Shown one piece after another: positions 4,814 through 8,826 of a DNA stretch of 8,826 bases (positions are counted from its first letter, which is position 1; every line of letters starts with the position of its first letter). A model generated the notes under the pieces. It searched no databases, was not told the origin of the DNA, and was given only the letters and a program-made list of their open reading frames with translations. A program made the position numbers and the translations under genes. This DNA comes from JBOGWP01 sp050693875 (GTDB taxonomy: Bacteria > Actinomycetota > CADDZG01 > JAHWKV01 > JBOGWP01): the NCBI GenBank assembly GCA_050693875.1, contig JBOGWP010000013.1, positions 1 through 8,826 of the forward strand, in the 5' to 3' direction.

Positions 4814-6955
4814 ATGTCAGGGAAGGCAGCGGTTGCGTTGGAGGCTCCGTTCGCGCGGGGTGTCCTCGGCGCGCTCGACCAGGTCGGGCAGGGCATCGCG
4901 GTCGCGATGCCGGAACGCATCGTCCTCGTCAACGACACCTTCTGCGCCGTGACCGGATACCCGAGGGAGGAGTTGACGGCTCGCCCGTCCTTCGTCTCGC
5001 TGACCGCGCCGGACGAGCGGGAGGGCCTGGCCGCCGCGGATCTCCGCCGGTATCTGATCGAGCATGCGCCCGCACACCACCGAACGGCGTTCCTGCACCC
5101 GTCGGGACGGATGGTTGACATCGACGTCTCCGTTCGGCGGCTCGACCCCACCGCACCACCGCTGGTTCTCCTGCTCGCCCGAGAGGTGACCGACCACCCC
5201 GGCTCCGACGCCCAGCTGCGACTGTACGCCCGGCGCCTCGAGATCCTGCGCTCGATCGATCGAGGGATCCTCGCCGCCGGATCTGTCGAGGAGATGGCTG
5301 CCGCGACCCTGAGCAATGTTCGGGAGCTTGTCCCGTGCGAAACCGCCGCGATCGCCCTGATGGGCGTCGATTCCCCCGACGCCCTGGTCTTCGCCGTCGA
5401 CACGAAGACGCCTGGGAAGTACCCGCCCGGGATGCGCGTCCCCCTCTCGCAGGCGCTCGTTCCCGGACTCATCGAGGCACTTCAGCACGAGGGAAGGTTT
5501 GTCATCGACCTCAACAGCCCCAACCTGCCCCCCCACCTCGCTCGACGCCGTGACGAAGGCGTGCGGGTGATCAGCCTCGTGGCGTTGCGCGCAGGCGGAG
5601 AGCTGCTCGGAACTCTCTCGGTCTCTCGGAGCCGGCCGGAGGCTCTGACCGAGCGTGAGTGGGATGTCGCGCAGGAGGTCGCCGATCAGATGGCCATCGC
5701 GCTGGTCCAGCGAAACCTGCGGCAGGAGGCTGCGCTCAAGAGCCACCTCGCCGAGGCCAAGGATCAGGCGGATCAACTGAGGCGCGAGGCCGAGCGCGCC
5801 AGCAAGGCCAAGAGCGAGTTCCTATCGCGCATGAGCCACGAGCTCCGCACCCCCCTCAACGCCGTGCTGGGGTTCGGCCAGCTTCTCGAGATGGAGGAGC
5901 TGAACCCCCGGCAGCTCCAGTGCGTCCACCAGATCATCCGGGGCGGCCAGCATCTGCTCGATCTAATCAACGAGCTCCTCGACGTCTCCCGGATCGAGGC
6001 GGGGCGGCTCGCGATCTCACTCGAACCCGTGCCGCTCGGTGAGGTGGTCTGGGAGGTCGTGGAGCTGGCTCGTCCTCTGGGGGCCGAGCGGGAGATCGCG
6101 CTGTCGAACACCACGGAGATCTGCGACCACTGCCACGTCAACGCCGATCGCCAGCGCCTGAAGCAGGTGATCCTCAACCTCGTCTCAAACGCCATCAAGT
6201 ACAACCGACGCGGGGGGTCGGTGGTCATCTCCGCGGCCGAGCGGGGCGGTCAGCGCCTCAGGCTGAGCGTGAGCGACACTGGCCGGGGCATCTCGCAGGA
6301 GCTGTTGCCGGTGCTCTTCAAGCCCTTCGAGCGGCTCGGCGCCGACCAGATGGCGATCGAGGGCACCGGCCTCGGACTGACCCTCTCGAAGGGCCTGATC
6401 GAACTGATGGGAGGAGCCATCGGCGTGGAAAGTGTCCCGGCGAAGGGCAGCACCTTCTGGATCGACCTGGTGCTGGTCGAGGCGCCGGTCGCCCCCGAGG
6501 CGATGACGAGGAATGCCGATGCGAACCACCTCGAGACCCTCGACGGGCCCGGCCGAACCGTCCTCTATATCGAAGACAACCTCTCCAACCTCCGCGTGGT
6601 GGAGGGCGCGCTCGCGTTCCGGCCCGGAGTCAAGCTGCTCTCCGCCATGCAAGGGAGGCTGGGCCTCGAGCTTGCCCACACCCATCGCCCCGACCTGATC
6701 CTTCTCGATCTCCACCTCCCCGACCTCGCAGGTCAGGACGTGCTGGCACAGATCCTCGACGACCCGGAGACCACCGACATCCCCGTCATCGTCGTGAGCG
6801 CCGACGCCACGCCAGGCCAGGTTCGCCGGCTGATCCAGGCGGGAGCCCGTGCTTATCTGACGAAGCCCATCGACGTGAGGGAGTTCCTTAACGTCCTCGA
6901 CGAGCAACTCGGCACCGACCCCGAACCCCCTCCGTCGGGGTCTGGGAATCCGTGA
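4814..6955 (+). CDS. Soluble PAS-GAF hybrid histidine kinase with C-terminal receiver
   Basis: This is a 713-residue sensor kinase that autophosphorylates on histidine and passes phosphate to its own receiver. Order: PAS fold about 15-125 (GIAVAMPERIVLVNDTFCAVTGY), GAF about 140-305, coiled coil about 306-335, HisKA with phospho-acceptor His342 in SRMSHELRTPLNAVLGF, and HATPase with N-box NLVSNAIKYN (Asn459), G1 DTGRGIS (Asp488) and G2 GTGLGLTLSKGL (from Gly517). The receiver has the acidic pair Glu587-Asp588, phospho-acceptor Asp632 in LILLDLHLPD, and Lys684 in YLTKP. There is no signal peptide or membrane segment, so it should sense a cytoplasmic cue. ATG 4814 is chosen because GGGAG precedes it by 5 bases and a promoter lies just upstream; the frame is open further upstream, but only through promoter sequence. 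It is uninterrupted, unlike most neighbours. No separate response regulator or output gene lies nearby, so the partner and signal are unknown. Confidence 0.93.
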   Translation: MSGKAAVALEAPFARGVLGALDQVGQGIAVAMPERIVLVNDTFCAVTGYPREELTARPSFVSLTAPDEREGLAAADLRRYLIEHAPAHHRTAFLHPSGRMVDIDVSVRRLDPTAPPLVLLLAREVTDHPGSDAQLRLYARRLEILRSIDRGILAAGSVEEMAAATLSNVRELVPCETAAIALMGVDSPDALVFAVDTKTPGKYPPGMRVPLSQALVPGLIEALQHEGRFVIDLNSPNLPPHLARRRDEGVRVISLVALRAGGELLGTLSVSRSRPEALTEREWDVAQEVADQMAIALVQRNLRQEAALKSHLAEAKDQADQLRREAERASKAKSEFLSRMSHELRTPLNAVLGFGQLLEMEELNPRQLQCVHQIIRGGQHLLDLINELLDVSRIEAGRLAISLEPVPLGEVVWEVVELARPLGAEREIALSNTTEICDHCHVNADRQRLKQVILNLVSNAIKYNRRGGSVVISAAERGGQRLRLSVSDTGRGISQELLPVLFKPFERLGADQMAIEGTGLGLTLSKGLIELMGGAIGVESVPAKGSTFWIDLVLVEAPVAPEAMTRNADANHLETLDGPGRTVLYIEDNLSNLRVVEGALAFRPGVKLLSAMQGRLGLELAHTHRPDLILLDLHLPDLAGQDVLAQILDDPETTDIPVIVVSADATPGQVRRLIQAGARAYLTKPIDVREFLNVLDEQLGTDPEPPPSGSGNP
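6917..6942. terminator. Hairpin at the kinase 3' end, between convergent genes
   Basis: GACCCCGA (6917-6924) and TCGGGGTC (6935-6942) form a perfect 8-bp stem with a ten-base loop, ending 11 bases before the kinase stop codon. It lies between the plus-strand kinase and the minus-strand SBBP fragment and could serve as a bidirectional terminator. No T-tract follows, and it is inside coding sequence, so this is tentative. Confidence 0.3.
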
Positions 6956-7848
6956 GATCTTGGTCGCGAAGGCGTCGGCGAACCCGCCGCCGTCGTCCTT
7001 CTGTGCCGAATTGAAGGTGATCTGGAACGGAAACTGATTCTTCGACCTCGCACCGAAGGAGTCGGTGAAGCCGGTCACATAGGCGTTGCCGTCGGCATCG
7101 AGCGCGACCCGTTGCCGCCATCCGAGCCGTTCCGCTGCTCACGTTGCCGCTTCCGCCTAGGAACGTCGAGAAGACCATTTCCCCGACCCCGCCCCCCGCC
7201 GGGTGGATCTTCGAGACGAACGCGTCGGCGGATCGTGAGTTGAAGAAGCGCCGCACCGGCGCTGGAGCGGCCTGACCGTCGGAAAGCTCGTCGAGAGGGT
7301 GAACCCGGTCACGAGGGCGTCGCCGTGGGCATCGGCTGCCAGCGCCCCCTTCTTGTCCAGCGACCCCCCCCCAGGAAGGTCGAGTAGACGAGGTCCGCCG
7401 CCCCGGCTCCGGCCGGGTCAATCTTGGCCACGAAGCTGAGGCACCCCAGCGCCGAGGAGCAGGTGAAGGTCCGGTCGTGCGCTCCCTCGGTGGTGGGAAG
7501 TCGGCCGAGGTGCCGCCCGCCAGGGAGATCGTCCCGTCCGGCAGGACGGCAACACCCCGTGCCCCGTCGTTTCCTCCGCGGGCGATGCCGCCGGGTGTCT
7601 CCTCCCCCCCGCCGAGGTAGGTGGCATACAGCAGGTCGTCCGGAGTCTCCGCCCCCGTTGTTCGGATCGTCGGGGTTCAGCTTGGCCACGTAGGCATCGG
7701 TGCGGCCGGCGTTGCCGGTCTGGAGTGCCCCAGAGGTGACCGGGGGCTGCGCAAACTCCGGGCTCCCGTGGTCTCGGTCTCCCCGGCCGGATAGGCGATC
7801 CCGGCGGCGTCGACCGCGATCGCCGAAGGGAACAGGGTTCCGTTCATC
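6956..7848 (-). pseudogene. SBBP beta-propeller-repeat protein, truncated and frameshifted
   Basis: Read right to left on the minus strand, pieces in several frames assemble into SBBP (seven-bladed beta-propeller-type) repeats of a secreted protein. Repeat hallmarks include AIAVDAAGIAYPAGET, TDAYVAKLNPDDP, DDLLYATYLGGG, GVAVLPDGTISLAGGTSADFP, SFVAKIDPAG, LVYSTFLGGG, GDALVTGFTLSTSFPT, SADAFVSKIHPAGGG, MVFSTFLGGSG, GNAYVTGFTDSFG and DAFATKIS. The frame changes at least five times in under 900 bases. The upstream end is cut where an IS1595-type transposase fragment begins (about 7848), so no start or signal peptide is present. At the downstream end no proper stop is seen: the frame runs on into antisense kinase sequence. 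Function of SBBP proteins is poorly defined, usually surface or secreted. The remnant holds parts of about four repeats. The family call is strong; the gene is clearly incomplete here. Confidence 0.75.
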
Positions 7849-8242
7849 GCCGAGATGATCGAGCGGGGCTCAGTCGTGCACACCGATGGCTGGAGCGGCT
7901 ACGTCAACGTGGCGAAGCTCGGCTACCAGCACAGGGTCACAAACATCTCCCGCAGCGGCAAGCAGGCTCACGAGGCCATGGCCGCTTGTGCACCGGGTCG
8001 CCTCCCTGCTCAAGCGCTGGCTGCTGGGCACCCACCAGGGAGGCCCCGAGCACATGGACTACTACCTGGACGAGTTCACGTTCCGCTTCAATCGGCGCAG
8101 ATACACTCGTCGGGGACTGCTCTTCTACCGGCTCCTCGAGCAGGCCGACGAAACGGCGCCGGCGCCCTACGTAACTATTCAGGTCCTGACGCCGGCGCAA
8201 GAGGCTCAAGCCCCGCTGGTGGGCAACGAACCTCGCCGTTGA
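7849..8242 (+). pseudogene. IS1595-type (ISXO2-like) transposase, C-terminal remnant
   Basis: This is the 3' part of a DDE transposase of the ISXO2-like group. It opens directly at the junction with the SBBP fragment: GSVVHTDGWSGYVNV carries the second catalytic Asp of the family (HTDGW), and LGYQHRVTNIS follows. An extra G near 7979 shifts the frame from AHEAM to LVHRVASLLKRWLLGTHQG, then YYLDEFTFRFNRRR with the conserved DEF and FRFNRR, then GLLFYRLLEQADETAPAPY. The N-terminal zinc ribbon and first catalytic Asp are absent. The last ~20 codons before TGA 8240-8242 are antisense to a minus-strand gene and probably lie outside the IS; the real IS end is likely near GTAACTATTCAGG (8171-8183). 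It cannot be active. The family call is strong from the DEFTFRFNRR and HTDGWSGY signatures. Confidence 0.82.
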
Positions 8243-8510
8243 CGAAGCGCCCCACTGGCTGATCGAGGCGCACGATCACCTTTTCACCGGCCCGGTCGAT
8301 CACGGTGCCGGGTTCGCCGTGGGGTACTGGGACGAGCGCTGTGGTTGATGCGGACGCGATCACCCTCGCGAAGCGTCGCCATCAAGATGGCCTCCCGGGC
8401 GGCTCGCAGAAGCTCGAGGAGACGGCCTGGGCCTGGGCGTCGATGTGGCGATCGAGCTCCCCGTTGGCAACGGCGTCGATGAACCCCCTCGATGTAGCGT
8501 TGCGGAGCCC
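8175..8510 (-). pseudogene. Unnamed small protein with KOW/SH3-like region, frameshifted
   Basis: I do not recognise this gene by name. Minus-strand frames join as RYIEG + FIDAVANGELDRHIDAQAQA, then LLELLRAAREAILMATLREG DRVRIN, then PHGEPGTVIDRAGEKVIVRL followed by DQPVGRFVNGEVRCPPAGLE PL. Frame changes fall near 8482, 8428 and 8326. The segment GDRVRIN ... GTVIDRAGEKVIVRLDQPVG has the look of a KOW or SH3-like beta-barrel: G-D-x-V-x-I followed by G-x-V and alternating hydrophobics. A helical segment precedes it. An internal ATG (8382-8380) could start a shorter protein of about 65 residues. The C-terminal end (APASGPE, TAG 8177-8175) overlaps the IS1595 remnant, so the natural C-terminus may have been replaced at the IS junction. 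Similar small helix-plus-KOW proteins occur in phage and plasmid settings, from memory; this is a weak lead only. Confidence 0.45.
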
Positions 8511-8573
8511 TGTGGCCGTGGCGAGGCTGGCGGTAGTGAGGCAGGCCCGCGCGAGATTACACTAGAGACGGTA

Positions 8574-8604
8574 TGTCCGTGGGCCATGCTGTCTATGGGC
8601 CATG
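8574..8604. repeat. Imperfect tandem 15-mer
   Basis: TGTCCGTGGGCCATG (8574-8588) and TGTCTATGGGCCATG (8590-8604) match at 13 of 15 positions with a 16-base period. The following GGTTTTGGGGTAAGAAAG is less GC-rich than its surroundings. It could be a protein-binding pair, or a fragment of another mobile-element end. Nothing confirms either. Confidence 0.4.
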
Positions 8605-8826
8605 GTTTTGGGGTAAGAAAGATCGGCTCTGCGCGTCCGAGTAGGGTTACGTCACCTACGCAGTGGCCTCATGGTAGCCCTCCCTCCAGCCGTCGGAGCG
8701 ATTTGTGCGGCGAGATCGGACGATGAGCGCGAGGAACCGCGCGCTGGTGCGGGAGGAGTTCTTCGTTCGGGCGGGGGCGTGGGCCCCCCGGCGTCAGCCG
8801 CAGGCGGCGAGCACCCGATCCCGGTA
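8605..8826. other. Stretch with no assignable gene
   Basis: No reading frame here looks convincing. Two weak possibilities run off the right edge: a plus-strand frame from ATG 8723 (MSARNRALVREEFFVRAG), and ten minus-strand codons ending at TGA 8796-8794 (YRDRVLAACG), followed in that direction by a 6-bp GC hairpin at 8773-8788. Neither can be decided from this window. No RNA gene or further repeat was seen. Confidence 0.4.

Noticed and set aside
3555..5776. Very long minus-strand open frames (406-407 codons) across the deacetylase and kinase 5' end
   Set aside because: They are rich in R, P, G, A and S with no recognisable motifs, and lie opposite genes with clear catalytic motifs on the plus strand.
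6185..7078. Long minus-strand open frame antisense to the kinase
   Set aside because: It is a GC-codon shadow of the kinase. Only the part right of 6956 shows family motifs (SBBP repeats).
8723..8826. Possible gene edges at the right end (plus ATG 8723, or minus stop at 8794 with a hairpin behind it)
   Set aside because: They are too short and have no family signal. Mentioned only as part of the unassigned stretch.

Overview
The window is a GC-rich stretch (roughly two thirds G+C by eye) of bacterial chromosome carrying an envelope-stress gene cluster between two mobile-element remnants. Gene content (ECF sigma / zinc-finger anti-sigma / RseB-like protein, TatA, secreted NodB-type deacetylase, hybrid histidine kinase, SBBP-repeat protein) suggests a GC-rich, probably Gram-negative-type environmental bacterium. 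I cannot name the lineage from sequence alone.

Layout, left to right. (1) Bases 1-116 hold no gene I can support, only a strong hairpin. (2) An IS481-like insertion sequence spans about 117-1546. Its minus-strand DDE transposase is broken by two single-base shifts, and its ends carry repeated 16-19 bp motifs, two on the left and three on the right. (3) The IS abuts the C-terminal half of an ECF-type sigma factor. This overlaps a zf-HC2 anti-sigma gene, which overlaps an RseB/MucB-like secreted protein gene (1548-3293, plus strand). A tatA gene, a tiny membrane-protein ORF and a secreted NodB-family polysaccharide deacetylase follow on the same strand to 4618. (4) After a GC hairpin and a recognisable AT-rich promoter comes an intact 713-residue soluble PAS-GAF-HisKA-HATPase-receiver hybrid kinase (4814-6955). 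(5) On the minus strand, 6956-7848 is a fragment of an SBBP beta-propeller-repeat protein. (6) Its upstream end abuts the 3' part of an IS1595-type (ISXO2-like) transposase (about 7849-8190, plus strand). (7) The tail of that fragment overlaps a broken small minus-strand gene (8175 to about 8510) that I do not recognise by name. The last ~300 bases hold only a short tandem repeat and nothing I can assign.

Working together: in known systems the sigma factor directs an envelope-stress regulon, the anti-sigma holds it at the membrane, and the RseB-like protein modulates release from outside the membrane. Here the sigma gene has lost its 5' half at the IS junction, so the module should not work as written. 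TatA and the deacetylase are envelope functions that fit downstream.

A dominant feature is the number of single-base frameshifts: at least ten, mostly in G/C runs, across almost every gene except tatA and the kinase. Many neighbouring frames rejoin into perfectly good protein once one base is added or removed. Either this is an uncorrected error-prone assembly or the region is decaying. The sequence alone leans toward errors for the sigma/anti-sigma/RseB/deacetylase run and toward real decay for the SBBP and IS1595 remnants, which are also truncated. I did not find a convincing novel defence or biosynthetic system.
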